Shown here: piece by piece, positions 1 through 12,700 of the stretch | How positions within the stretch are numbered: position 1 is the stretch's first letter | Layout of the letters: each line of letters opens with the position of its first letter | Source of the DNA: Owenia fusiformis | Taxonomy: Eukaryota > Annelida > Polychaeta > Sabellida > Oweniidae | Direction: 5' to 3' | DNA length: 64,000 bases | NCBI GenBank assembly: GCA_903813345.2 | Contig: CAIIXF020000001.1 | Span: forward strand, 51,105,885-51,169,884 | The notes under the pieces: model-generated | Told to the model about the DNA's origin: nothing | Seen by the model: only the letters and a program-made list of their open reading frames with translations | Database searches by the model: none | Made by a program: the position numbers and the translations under genes

Positions 1-545
1 TTTACAAAAATGTATGTAACTTCCTTCAAAATTGAGCTAGAAGCTTCAAATAAAAAGCATTTTAAGGCTCTTTTCTTCCTCTATCATCTTGGTCATATTT
101 CCATTGGTAATTCGCACCCCCTCCTGGCTACGCCAATGACATTGTAAGACGATTTGAAAAACAAGACAAATCAATCTTACTCTATTTTCAATAGTCCGTA
201 TGTTGGTACGTGAATTGTTTTGATTATGATTTAAATCTGTAAATAGCTATCGTTGCTTTAGCAGAGAGGTGACGTGTGTTAATTTGCATGATGCAACGTG
301 TAAGATTTTGATTATTAATCATAATTTAAGTTATCCCAATTTATGACAAAATGTCCACTGAATTGTAAATTGTTATGTCTTACAATGTCATAGGCGTAGC
401 CAGGAGAGGGTGCGATGGTGCGATCGCACCCCCCCCCCCATAACCAATGAAAATATGGCCATAACGATAGAGGAAGAAAAGTGCCTTAAAATATGCTTTT
501 TATTTGAAGCTTCTAGCTCAATTTTGAATCATGTTACATACATTT
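1..545. mobile_element. Foldback (long inverted repeat) element, left end cut by window
   Basis: Bases 1-155 and about 375-545 are inverted copies of each other with some divergence. Both contain the GCGTAGCCAGGA motif next to a poly-C/G tract, and the AGCTAGAAGCTTCAAATAAA-like arm. About 220 bases of AT-rich spacer lie between the arms. There is no coding capacity. The left boundary is outside the window, so the target duplication cannot be read. Confidence 0.6.
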
Positions 546-2399
546 TTGCAAATTCAAAACAAATCGTACACGTTTTCTCATAATCTATTTGTATTTTTCG
601 TTTTTTTGGGTACCCGTTTTTTTTGACCGGGTACCAAGTTTGAACCCAGCATGGAGGATTTACTACCCGGTACCCGGTTTTTTATACAAACCCTTTCTAG
701 ATATCAGCGTACATTTATTGTAACTCGCGTTTGCTAACATTTGCTCAGTTCTGAGATGAAGGCCACACGGGTAGTAAAAAGGCCAACGTTGGAACTATTT
801 GTGACCTACATCCCTATTTTCGTAATTAAAATGAAAGTTGAACCCTTCCCCTTTATTTTGATACCAAACAACAGCATGCTGGGTACTTAAAATTAGGTAA
901 ACTTTACTCCTCAAAAGTGCAAAAACTTAGCTTCTTATATAAGATAAGAAAATCAAAATATAGGGGATTGCAACAATTTCGGAAATTCGCGGAGGTCAAA
1001 GCCACATTTTGCGGGACTTCGCGGGACAATGCGGGACACGCGAATTAGCCTAATTTTGATCAAATTCGCGGGATAATCCCGCCATTCGCGGGACACTTGA
1101 CAGCTCTGTAATATGGAGATGAAGATGGATATGATCATTTTTTAAATATTTATGATCTAAAAATGGCTGATCTAAGAGGTATATTGTATTTATAGTGTAA
1201 TTACATTTTTTAATAAGTGTCATGTTTTCCTTATTCTGAAATAAGTACAAAGAAAAGTTGCACTTTTGAGATTCTAGAAATGACGGATGGTGATAAATAA
1301 TAAACAACTAACAAATGAGGACATTCACAGACAATAGACTGCTTTCTCCCATTGTTCTTTAGAGTGACGTACATCATTAGTAATATATAAATAAATATGA
1401 CAACACAAGAGGAAGTTGACTCTAATTTTTCATCACCAATCATTGCGTGAGGGGTCACATCAATACACCAATTTGTGATTTAAAAAAAAGCTATTGCATT
1501 GAGGGTTTTCATCTCCCTCTCAAAATGAGTTGATCAATGTTGTGAAATTATGGGTATATGTATCATACATACATATAGAGACATTCTTATTCTTGTTTAT
1601 TATACTTTATATGAGATTCCAACATAATTTTTTACAATACTGGCCCCTCTAATCCTCTGCCAAACTAATTGCTTCCAGTTTTAGTGAAACCAACATAAAA
1701 GTTCTCTCAACAATGGACAATATAAGCACAGCAATAATAATTGACAGCTTGAATTGGAGGAAGGGCAAATGATCGGTCCCTGAAGAATTATCACACTGTA
1801 TTCAGTAATTCCGATAAGAAGCATATAAAAGGATTAAATCCAATTAATATGTTTTAATTTAAGCATTCGCTGAAATGAATCTGAATGGAAACAGGAAATG
1901 ATACATTTGTCCGAATAAAAGAGAAGTTCAGTTTTTGATTTTCTAAAGCAGACAAGGGGCATTTGCTGATCAACAAACTGCACATTTACATGACTGTAAA
2001 AGGTAAACACATGAATATAATGCGCATGTTAAAATCAACAGAAAATATGGGAATAAAATATATGAAATGCATAGAGAGTTTTATGAAAAAAATGATACAT
2101 TCTAACATAAATCATAATATGATTGCTTAAAAAATATTATATTAAAAGTTTGTTTAGATACTAGTATGTGTTTATTCATTTAAACAAATATAACCAGCTA
2201 TATGCACTACTGATTATCAATAAAATAAATAATTCCTTTTTGTTTGTGATAGTGGATTGAAAACAAGTACATTTTATTAGATATGTTATATTCATATCTG
2301 GTAGTCATATTTGAAACACATCTGACAGAAACAAGTATTACCACAGGCTTCCAAGTGACAGGTATGCTATTCAAAGTAGTTCATAGGCAAAAACTAAAC
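546..2399. other. Intergenic, no gene seen
   Basis: AT-rich sequence without a convincing coding exon. At 600-700 there is a short inverted GGGTACC/GGTACCC motif. At 960-1115 there is a GC-richer patch with repeated GCGGGAC words that loosely resembles the CAGGCCTGTCAAC element at 36.1 kb and may be a degraded relative. Short ORFs here look random. Confidence 0.4.
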
Positions 2400-2800
2400 A
2401 AGGCATTAACATGACAAAATGTCACCACCTAGTTGCTCACAATATTTTCAGTTCAATCTTAAGTCAGATTTGAATTTCTGAGAACTTGTAGATGATTTTG
2501 AAAAAAAGAATTAGTCAACATGAAGCAAGTTGAAAAAATAACTTTTTGACCTTGAGAAAGGCATTGAAGGTCATTTATTTTTTGACCTTTAGAATATCAT
2601 TGAAGGTCAAATCTATATACAATAGTCAGATATGACCTTTTGAGAACTTGAGAAATTGGTCAATTTGAAACAAGTTAAAAAAATACCTTTTTGACCTCCT
2701 TTTAACCTTGAAAAGGTCATTGAAGGTCAAATCTCAAATCTAAAGTCAGATTTGAACTTCTGACTTTTGATGGTGACATAAATATGAAATGAAAAATGCC
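2400..2800. mobile_element. MITE-like element, TGTCACCACC family, copy 1
   Basis: It begins AAGGCATTAACATGACAAAA and ends with a diverged inverted counterpart (GGTGACATAA ... AAAAATGCC). The interior carries three or four direct repeats built on 'TTGACCTT...CATTGAAGGTCAAATCT'. Related copies occur near 9.87, 23.8, 52.7, 56.5 and 60.0 kb. No transposase is encoded, so it is a non-autonomous element. Confidence 0.55.
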
Positions 2801-3702
2801 ACATTGGGCTAATTTGAGCAAAATCAATTTTTTTTTGCAAATACATCCCTGGAGGATAATAAATCGATCAAAAAACTCATACCATTTCAGACAAGTAACT
2901 TTTTGGGAAATGACAGAATAAATTCTAGTCAGTAAATGATTCAGCAACAAATCACTGTCAATAAATAAGTGTTTTTAAGTCAAAGTAGTCTTTAGTAGAT
3001 ATTAACGCTTACACTAGTGACCAATTACAAGCTTTTTGTCATCAGCCTGTGGCCCTTTAAGAAATTTCTATTGCTATTACGATATATAAGAGCAGGAGGG
3101 GATATTGATTTCAATAAAATGTTGTTTAGGATTTCTAATCAGCAAAGTATAACATGAAATCTGAAAAATGGATGGAAATTATGTTCCTGCGATGATATAG
3201 TAGCTAAGAGCTAATAATTCTAATGGATCAACACCATTAATTGTGGCGGGTAAGGTTTTTTAATTTTCTATAAAACAGTAATTTTCAATAAAATCATAAT
3301 AACATGTGATCGATGTGATTTTATACCATTAGATAATATATGTATGATTGACACCATATTATCAAGCTAATGGGAAACACAAAAACAAATATCTTATAAT
3401 TTTATTATGAATAATATCTGGAAAATAAAATTAAACCAGTCTCATATTTGGATTATCTGATTAAAGAGAACAGAAACTAAAATGTCTGGGACATCTAACT
3501 CATATCCTGTTTAATAAGTAGTGATCTGTTTGGATTTGCATAGATATGATGTATTAATTGTGTATTAATTACAATTTATCTCATTTACAATTCAGCCAGA
3601 ACGGCAACGGGGTGCACTTTCTCAAGAATAGACAATTCCTAAATAAACCTATCAACGACAAAATTTGATTTGTTGAATCACACAAACATTTGAAGCATCA
3701 CC
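2801..3702. other. Intergenic / upstream region of the GPCR gene
   Basis: AT-rich region with no exon seen. It should contain the promoter and 5' UTR of the GPCR that starts at 3703, but no clear TATA box could be fixed. Confidence 0.3.
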
Positions 3703-5349
3703 ATGGTGACCTGCTGCAAACTTAAGTGGTATCTAATGGCGATTGCAGTAATCGGAAGAGGAATATGCACATTTGCAACTGAAGGACAAGCAAATTATAC
3801 AGAGACTTCAACAATTTATGTGAATACAACTGAATACATTGACAGTACAATGTCAACAAACAATACAGAGACAACTACAAGTTTTGTTAATACAGCACAA
3901 TACAAAGACAAAACAATCTCAGTGAACAATACAGAGGCGACCACAAGTAAAGTCAATACAACGCAATTTATTGATGATACAACATTGGCAAGTGACAGTA
4001 GTGACACGAACCATACAACATTGGAGCCAAGAGGAACAATGGGTAAATCTCGGACTGCCATGTTAATACCATTAGAACGATCTCGGTATGATATCATGAC
4101 TTACAGAGCAAAATGTGAGAACAGCCCCGTGGTACCAATATTTATCAATGAGACAAGGGTTGTATTAACCAGCGATCACTTCAGATGGCTCATCCTATGT
4201 GTAAACTCAGTCAATGCAAATAAGGTATGTGCTCCACCATTTAATCGTATCAGTAGAAAGTATGAAGACTACACCATAATGGGTATCGTAATTGACATCT
4301 ATATTTGTATCCCCTTATGTGTGCTTGGAATCATTGGCAACATTCTCTCATTCGTCACCCTTTCTCGTGAAAAGCCAAACACAAGTATAATTATTTTAAA
4401 ATCACTCGCTGTCATTGACAGCATATATCTATTGCTTGTGGTCGTGTTTAAACCCTACCACATTGCATACCACGACACTGAGTGGCTGAATAAATCATCA
4501 CATGACGAATTCTCTCATCAGTTTGAAATAGCCTCAAGTCATGCAGCTCCTGTCATTAATATGGCCCAGATGTGTAGCTCTTGGCTTGTGGTCCTTCTCA
4601 CCATTGATCGCTTTATTGCTATCTGCCATCCATTTAAGGCACTCACCTATTGCACTATAAAACGTGTGAGGGTTGGGATTTTAAGCATCATCGTGATCTC
4701 TATTGTGTATAACATCCCTGAATTTTGGGGGATCAGCTACAAGTGGATCTACCACGAATGCCTGAAGTTATGGATGGTGGCAACTGGAACGATCCGAGGC
4801 TCAATTGGTCAGCATATCCTCTACAGAACCATCTACGGTTTCGCAGGGAATCTCTTATTCAGGAATCTTCTCCCAGTTGTATTAGTTGTTTCACTCAATG
4901 GTCGTCTTGTTCATTCCTTGAGGGTCTCTCTTCAAAACCGAGACAAAATAATGGCAAACACAGAACACAACAACGAGCACCGAGATAAAAATATCACGGT
5001 CACCCTTTTAACCATCTCTTTTGTCTATCTAATTTGCATCCTACCGATGCTGGCTTTGAGTGTCCTTGACATTTATTTCTCATCTGTGCTTACAAATAAA
5101 CACAGTGATACGCTTATCTATTATACATCAGATAATGCATCATTTCAGATCTACATGAAGTTTGCACTGGTTGTTCAATTGTTAGTTAGGCTCAACTCTG
5201 CTATTAACTTTCTTGTGTATTGTTTTGTAAGAAAAGGATTCAGAGGGAAATTATGTAGCGCTTTCAAAATGGTGGTTCAAAGAGAAGGATCGCGTCAGAC
5301 CGTATCCAGTAGATATAAAACCTCTGATAAGTCAAAACAAAGTTATTAA
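3703..5349 (+). CDS. Rhodopsin-family (class A) GPCR, neuropeptide-receptor-like, single exon
   Basis: Predicted plasma-membrane receptor of 548 aa, uninterrupted. The ATG sits in a good context (CACCATGG) and opens a signal-peptide-like segment. Residues about 27-110 are a Thr/Asn/Ser-rich extracellular stalk made of about three degenerate 25-residue repeats with many N-x-T/S sites. Seven hydrophobic segments follow from about residue 194. TM1 has GNILSF. TM2 has LAVIDS, the usual Leu and Asp. TM3 ends in IDRFIAICHP near residue 300, so DRF replaces the classical DRY. TM6 has the ILPML proline. TM7 reads NSAINFLVYCF near residue 497, replacing NPxxY. A basic cytoplasmic tail closes it. This pattern fits the FMRFamide/peptide receptor-like group expanded in invertebrates. 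The family assignment is firm; the ligand is unknown. It lies 3' to 3' with the F-box gene on the other strand. Confidence 0.9.
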   Translation: MVTCCKLKWYLMAIAVIGRGICTFATEGQANYTETSTIYVNTTEYIDSTMSTNNTETTTSFVNTAQYKDKTISVNNTEATTSKVNTTQFIDDTTLASDSSDTNHTTLEPRGTMGKSRTAMLIPLERSRYDIMTYRAKCENSPVVPIFINETRVVLTSDHFRWLILCVNSVNANKVCAPPFNRISRKYEDYTIMGIVIDIYICIPLCVLGIIGNILSFVTLSREKPNTSIIILKSLAVIDSIYLLLVVVFKPYHIAYHDTEWLNKSSHDEFSHQFEIASSHAAPVINMAQMCSSWLVVLLTIDRFIAICHPFKALTYCTIKRVRVGILSIIVISIVYNIPEFWGISYKWIYHECLKLWMVATGTIRGSIGQHILYRTIYGFAGNLLFRNLLPVVLVVSLNGRLVHSLRVSLQNRDKIMANTEHNNEHRDKNITVTLLTISFVYLICILPMLALSVLDIYFSSVLTNKHSDTLIYYTSDNASFQIYMKFALVVQLLVRLNSAINFLVYCFVRKGFRGKLCSAFKMVVQREGSRQTVSSRYKTSDKSKQSY

Positions 5350-5654
5350 ATTGACAAATTGATTAATAACATTTATCTAATGTTATCCAGATTCACTTGC
5401 TATCAAATTAATGGACTCGTTCTCTATTATTATTCAAGATGTGTATGGTAGAATGAGTTTTATTCAAATTTGCAAGACAGATGTTGCCTAGTCTATTTAC
5501 AGTTATGCCTGATGTAATATTTACCTTAGATACTAGAGGATGTGTGGTTTGTGTTCTCTAGTATATCTTTTGCTAACAATGAATTAAATGGCAATCAGAG
5601 AGTCATTACCCAATATTGTAAATGTATTCTTTGCACACTTAGAGGAGGAAACAG

Positions 5655-6140
5655 CCCTAACTCCATTATTGGCTGATTATGTACCTTGTGTATATTATCT
5701 GTATATATTGACTGATTATGTGCCTAATTCTAGAGTAGATTTGTATATATTGACTGATTATGTGCCTATTCTAGAGTATCTTATCAGTATATATTGCCTG
5801 ATTATGTGCCTAATTCTAGAGTAGATTTGTATATATTGACTGATTATGTGCCTTGAATTCTAGAGTAGATTTATATATCGACTGATTATGTACCTTGAGT
5901 TCTAGAGTATATAATCTGTATATATTGCCTGATTATGTGCCTATTTCTAGAGTAGATTTGTATATATTGACTGATTATGTACCTTGAGTTCTAGTGTATA
6001 TTATCTGTTTATATTGCCTGATTATGTACCTTGAGTTCTAGAGTATATTATCTGTATATATTGCCTGATTATGTGCCTAATTCTAGAGTAGATTTGTATA
6101 TATTGACTGATTATGTGCCTATTCTAGAGTATCTTATCAG
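5655..6140. repeat. Minisatellite, about 42-50 bp units, first block
   Basis: Tandem array of 'TGACTGATTATGTGCCT...TCTAGAGTAGATTTGTATATAT' with two alternating variants (GTGCCTAATTCTAGAGTAGA and GTACCTTGAGTTCTAGAGTA). The same array resumes at 6465-6775, after the hairpin element at 6141-6465. The second block encodes the C-terminus of the F-box gene on the minus strand. Confidence 0.85.
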
Positions 6141-6465
6141 TATGTATTACATACCCAGCGAAGCATTTGTATTGAAGTCAATGGAGCTGAAGGTCGGCTA
6201 TATATTCCTGTATAGCCGCCAAACCTTTTACCATGACAATCTTATGACGTCATTTTGACGTCATGTTTCATTTCTTCCTAATTTCACTCGCACACAGACA
6301 CGTGGCGTCATTGATATAACGTAGCCATGATATAAAAGTATGTAGTACAACAGTTATGTCCGTATCATTGAATATATGCCTTCGGTCTGTCGTAATATAA
6401 CCCTCGCAAGCTCGGGCTATATTGGTGACAGACCTCAGGCATATATTCAATGATAGGGACATAAC
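6141..6465. mobile_element. Insertion with a hairpin half, inside the minisatellite
   Basis: Non-repeat sequence that splits the minisatellite. Bases about 6350-6467 form a long imperfect hairpin: CAGTTATGTCC...CATTGAATATATGCC pairs with GGCATATATTCAATG...GGACATAACTG. Further left there is a perfect ATGACGTCA-type pair around 6245-6263 and CGGCTATA...TATAGCCG at 6194-6217. The interpretation as a MITE-like insertion is inference; no target duplication was fixed. Confidence 0.5.
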
Positions 6466-6775
6466 TGCTAAATATTGCCTGATTATGTGCCTAGTTCTAG
6501 AGTAGATTTGTATATATTGACTGATTATGTGTCTTGAATTCTAGAGTAGATTTATATATCGACTGATTATGTACCTTGAGTTCTAGAGTATATAATCTGT
6601 ATATATTGCCTGATTATGTGCCTAATTCTAGAGTATATTTGTATACTAGTATATTGACTGATTATGTGCCTTGAATTCTAGAGTAGATTTATATATTAAC
6701 TGATTATGTGCCTTGAATTCTAGAGTAGATTTATATATTGACTGATTATGTACCTTGAGTTCTAGAGTATGTATT
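6465..6775. repeat. Minisatellite, second block, overlapping a coding exon
   Basis: This continues the unit family of 5655-6140. On the minus strand three units translate as HNQSIYKSTLEFKA-type repeats and end at a stop at 6646-6648, within the last exon of the F-box/LRR gene. Confidence 0.8.
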
Positions 6776-9700
6776 GTTTTCCCTGTGGCCACAACAGTTT
6801 GCAACTTGCTACAACTATTCACTGTCACTTGTTGTAAATTGAGCCATGTAGATAGGTCCAATCTGGAAAATATAATGAAAATATAAATATATACAATACA
6901 AATTTCATGGGAAATATTGTCTTAAAAAGAGTGTGTTCTTCTCATTATTTTCAGACTTAAATCCAATTGCATTAATCTTGAATTTGAAAAAATGATTTCG
7001 AGGAACTATCTTAGACAGGTTCAATAAGTTAATGACGAGTACGGACATTCAAGTTGCACCACAATAAAAACCCTTTGTAGAAAAAACACATGTACACTTT
7101 CATTATGTTTTATGATTTGCAATCATTTAATTTTGTGTGTTCTTGAGTATAAAACAGAGACACTGTTCTAGATAAGAACAGTATTTGAACAAGTTCTATT
7201 TCATCGATATAAAGATTCAAATTACCAATGTTAAATATATTTGATTTATCATTTATTTGTTGACCATATAAATATCTAGTGGAAGTATTCCTTTGTGTAC
7301 TTCTGAAAGTATAATGAGGGGCACTCAACCAAATCATATCTAAACAACTGACTGACAGTTTACTCAGTTAGGCCTGTCAGTGTAGGATTTGAGTATAGAA
7401 TAATGTGTTTATTGTAGGCTCGGGGAACAAAGAAAGCAGATGGTCTCATTATATTATTGAAAACATTGACCCTCTTGTATAGTAGACAGTGTACGAGGGT
7501 TGTCCCAGAAGTAATGCACTATATGGTCTAACTTTATCAATAATTGATATGTTTCCATGAAATTTTCAGTAAATGTTCCTTAAAGACATTTTGATTATTC
7601 TACAAATTTTCATGTTGACTGATAAAACTATATTGATGTTATAATAAAATCAAGTTGGTGTGTTCGGGTAGGATGGGGCAGGTTATACAGTCAAGTCAAA
7701 TGGAATAAAAAATTGAAAATATGAAATAATTAATCAACAAATACCATTTTGTGTAGCTATATGAAGTTGTCTCAAAAATAAATTATAAGATACTAAATTA
7801 CTATGAGCACATCTTAGATTTAATTGATGTTTATTGCACAGTGTCCCATTACACATTTTCTCAAAATATTGCCCTTTGCATGTTATGTACTTTTGATGCC
7901 TGCCAGGTCAAACACTCTTGGCAATTTCTTCCACTGTGGCTTGTGGAGTTTTTGCCTCCCATGTTTGGAGTTGCCATCCAGAGTCCAATCATCTCTCTTA
8001 AATCTCTTCTGCCACCTCATGATTGTAGTTCTATCTGGTATATACTCCTTATATAATTTTTTCATGGTAGCATAAGTTTTGCGTGGCTTTGAGTCCAAAT
8101 GAAGTATGAAATTAGGCCACCAAACGCAAAGCCTTCTGTTATCAGGTGAGAATTGCAGCCATTTTTGCAATTTGTTGACCGTGACTGTATTTGAATTTGT
8201 GACCATTGAACTGTGGGATTATGACATCACAGTGCTAAATGTCATTATTTGTACTTGGGTAACATCATGCTGAATAAATTTAACAATTTCCCAAACATTT
8301 TGATCATTTAAAAGAAAGAAATATTAATAAAATAACACTTTGGATCTTTTCATAATTAGAAAAATTGGTACCTGCCCCGCCCACCCCTACCCCTATGTTG
8401 CTATAGCAACCATATTAAGACTTAATATTAATGTTTGATGCTGAAACTTCAGGATATAATAGAAAAAACTTCAATGCTATATACACAAAATTTCAGCTGA
8501 ATTGAAGTATATCCAAGAAAGTTAGAGCATATAGTGCATTACTTCTGGGACAACCCTCGTATATATGCATCTAGTGGGCATTTCCCATAAATGTATTGTA
8601 AAGCCAATATACAAACTAATAAATATTGAAACATCAACGCTATATTTGTAGACTTACTTTCTTAAAAATGCACATTTGTTGATCTCTAAGTGTGTCAGTT
8701 GGTTGAGCCTGCATGCAGTGCAGGACAGAAGGTTGCCCTGTATGTTTGGCAGCATACTTAGGGAGAGAGACTTCAAGTTCACTGCACCAAACTGTGGGTC
8801 TAGTTCCCCTGAATAGCTATCAGCCTCCTCAGCAGTTACCAGGCCTTGATACCTGGCCACCTGGAAGGGTAAATGGATATGCTTCACATAAATTGTTAGG
8901 TTCTACAGCAAATCTGGGGGCCATTAACAGAAATTTTGTAAAGTTAAGAATTATTAAAGTTCATTGTTCTCTTTAGTATGATGTCATTATATCCATGGTA
9001 ACAATGTTAATGATCTCCAGGTTAAATTATACACTTATCAAGGTAGACAGAAAAAGTTTTCAATGTTGACTGAGATTGAGGTTGACAGTGAAATGGACAT
9101 ATATTATATACCAAATGGCCGTGATTTTGTACGACCTATAATCTGAACTGGATAATTTTCGTCATGGTAATGATGCATTGTAGGATTATTCTTGTAATTT
9201 ATCTGAACATTGGTGAATTCAAACAATTCCCCCAAAATACGAGGATTGTACCAATTCACCAAATATTCATCTGGATCAATAATTCAAGTTTTATTGCCTA
9301 TAATATTTGAAATACAACTTTTTGAAATCTTGACATTTTGAATAATATGTACTGACTAGTAAGTCATAATTATCTCTCCTCCAATAAAGACAATTAACCC
9401 TTTTACCGTATTAATCAAAATGCATCAATTTGCATCATCTTAACACATAACAATCTATATGCTCTCGACTCCTCCTAATAAACACATAGACCTACCTTTC
9501 TCCCTAGTAGTATCCCATCCACCAGTTCATTCTCAGTGATAACTGGACAGTTGTATACAGAGAGGTCTTTCAGCCCAGGCATCCGCAACAATATACCACT
9601 GGCATTTGTAAGATGCTATGAAAATGTGACTGTATATGTGTTAAGTGTATTGAGAAATTTTATAAATTTTTGGTACAAGTATCATTGAACGTTTATTTTG

Positions 9701-12700
9701 TAAAATCAAGGATTTAAAACCTTCATTTTGAAAAGTGGTCTGCGACTTCTTTTTGATTCGAACAGCCACTGAAACATCATTTTTGCCTTAAAATGTACAC
9801 TACGATACCCAAAGCTACCTTCGTGTTGATTTTCTCTGGCGATCAAGCTCAATAAATCACTATGATATACAAGGCATTAACATGTAAAATGTCACCACCT
9901 GCCATTTGTCACAGATGCTGACTGCCGAACACCAAATGTCAAATTCCAACTGCAGAACACAAAAAATGTTGGAGACAACAACAATATCTCCCTTGTGGTG
10001 GTGACATAAAAATGACATGTACTCACACTTAAAGCCAGTGTCTGTAATGTTTTTGACCAAAGCTCAACATAAGTCCAGTCATGGCCACCATGGTGTAATA
10101 CTCGGAGATTTGTCATAGATGGCAGCACTTGCTTACTGATGTCAGTTGGAGGCATACGTTTACATCCTGTGAGGTACAATTTCTCAACCTGATTTAATTG
10201 CTGTATTTGCAGAAGTTGATCTATCTTCAGACTAAAACATAATGCCACCATTATACATATGAACAAGATGCTTCATTTCATGAAATAATGAATAGTTACA
10301 GACATATTTATTTGGTTTGAAAATTATAATTATCATTGCAACTTATGCCTCGGTCACATTTGATCTTCGGCAACTGTACTGTGCCTGTAGGTTCCCAAAA
10401 TCGAGAGAAATATGCAGCACAATCAAAACTGAAGCTTAACTTTGAAAAACTCAATTGAATTTTGTATGTAAACATTGCTACATACAACCTCTGACATCAT
10501 GTACCTGGCTAATATATATTCTGGCATCTCTTGCGCAGCAAAAGGTGAATGGGTTTATTGAAAAGACCTATTCATACACTTACCTAGGACTATAAGAGAG
10601 ATTGACATCAGAAAGTGACAGACAGTGTATAGTGCACTTACCTAGGACTATAAGAGAGATTGACATCAGAAAGTGACGGACAGTGTATAGTGCACTTACC
10701 TAGGACTATGAGAGAGATTAACATCAGTAAGTGACGGACAGTGTATAGTGCACTTACCTAGGACTATGAGAGAGATTGACATCAGTAAGTGATTGACAGT
10801 GTATAGTGCACTTACCTAGGACTATGGGAGAGAGTGACATCAGTATGACGTACAGTGTATAGTGCACTTACCTAGGACTATGAGAGAGATTGACATCAGT
10901 AAGTGACGGACAGTGTATAGTGCACTTACCTAGGACTATGAGAGAGATTGACACCAGTAAGTGACGGACAGTGTATAGTGCACTTACCTAGGACTATGAG
11001 AGAGATTGACATCAGAAAGTGACGGACAGTGTATAGTGCACTTACCTAGGACTATGAGAGAGATTGACATCAGTAAGTGACGGACAGTGTATAGTGCACT
11101 TACCTAGGACTATGAGAGAGATTGACATCAGTAAGTGACGGACAGCAGTGGGGTAGGAACAATGTACGCCAAAACGCCAGTGCGTAGTGTTGAAAAGTGA
11201 GAATAAAAATTTTCCTATGTTCTTTAGTCATATTTTCTCATTGTTCATAAATTGTAAAAGTAATCTCGAGCACACTAGCCTAAAGAAATGTTTTGTGGAT
11301 ACCATATCATTATTGGTCTGTCTGGCAAATATCATTTAACAGATTGAATTCCCTTACCAACATGTTTTATTTCATGAAAATCGAGACTATCTTGAATTTT
11401 AAAAGTAAAATCGCGTTCTCTTCACGAATTTGAGAGAAAAACTGTTTTTTCATTTTTTCTGCATGTTCCGTAATGCTTATGCAAACTATGGTATCGTATG
11501 ATATGATTATAATGATGAACCTCTTTAAAAGATGTATATTTTTTTATTCTCCCCTACCCCGATTTTTCAATTTCACTACATCGATTTATATTCCGTTGCT
11601 ATGCAAAATCATAGACAGAAATTATAGTTAAGTCAGCAATTATCTATTTTCTTACTAAATCACCAATTGTTATTGGTAGTACTTCTTGAAATATGAATGT
11701 TAAAGACAAAAACAACTTGAAAATGCTGATTATTCAATAACACGTTTCATTGATTTCAGTTCTAGAAAAGCGATTACCTAGTTTTTTTTCATTTGAAAAA
11801 TAATAGATTCTTGTTTTATAACATTTTGGGCACCCCCTAAGTCACGTTGACCTCGATTTGACCTTTGTTGTGGGGGTGTTTTTTGTTTCATTGATCACGA
11901 ATGCGTTTCTTCATATCAATTGATCAAACTAGTTTCTTTAATCTGTACGTATTGTATTGCACAGTACACGATGGAATCAGACAATACTATATATCTAAAT
12001 TCAATTATTCGAAAATTATTAAAAAATCTCTTATTGTTTTGGAAATTGGTCGTCTCAATCGTTCAAGACATTAGCAAAGTGAGAATGATTTGTGTCGAGA
12101 TTTAAAAGATAGGCTTTCCAAGGTGATTTTAAATGATGAAAATCATTCGAACATTTTAAAGCACATTAAAAAGGTATCAGGGATTTAAAGCTTGCATATA
12201 AAATCGAAACGCCAACCTATACGTATGACCAATCGCCCATACAAATGCATCGCTTTAGTATTTCCGTTCACATTTAGGTTGTGAAAAACATTGCAAGCTT
12301 AAAATCTCTGTTTTCATAAAATGACATTTTACGAGCATAAAATAGGCGTTTTGATATAGAATATTGACACAATTGTTTCATATTTTTGGCGGGATTTTTG
12401 GCGTAGTGTTGAATTTACACCTTCCTACGCCCCTGGACAGTGTATAGTGCACTTACCTAGGACTATGAGAGAGATTGACATCAGTAAGTGACGGACAGTG
12501 TATAGTGCACTTACCTAGGACTATGAGAGAGATTGACATCAGTAAGTGACGGACAGTGTATAGAGATCACAGAAAGGGAATCAAGCCTACTAAGGTTCAA
12601 CTGGGTCATGTTGGAGGAGAGAATGGACACCTCTGCTAAATGTTCACATCCATCTGTTTTTAACTCAGATACTGGAAAAAGAAACATTGGGAAATGTAGG

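Noticed and set aside
10577-11145. Regular 58-bp repeats as a CRISPR array
   Set aside because: The units follow each other directly with no unique spacers, the window is eukaryotic, and the unit is derived from an exon end.
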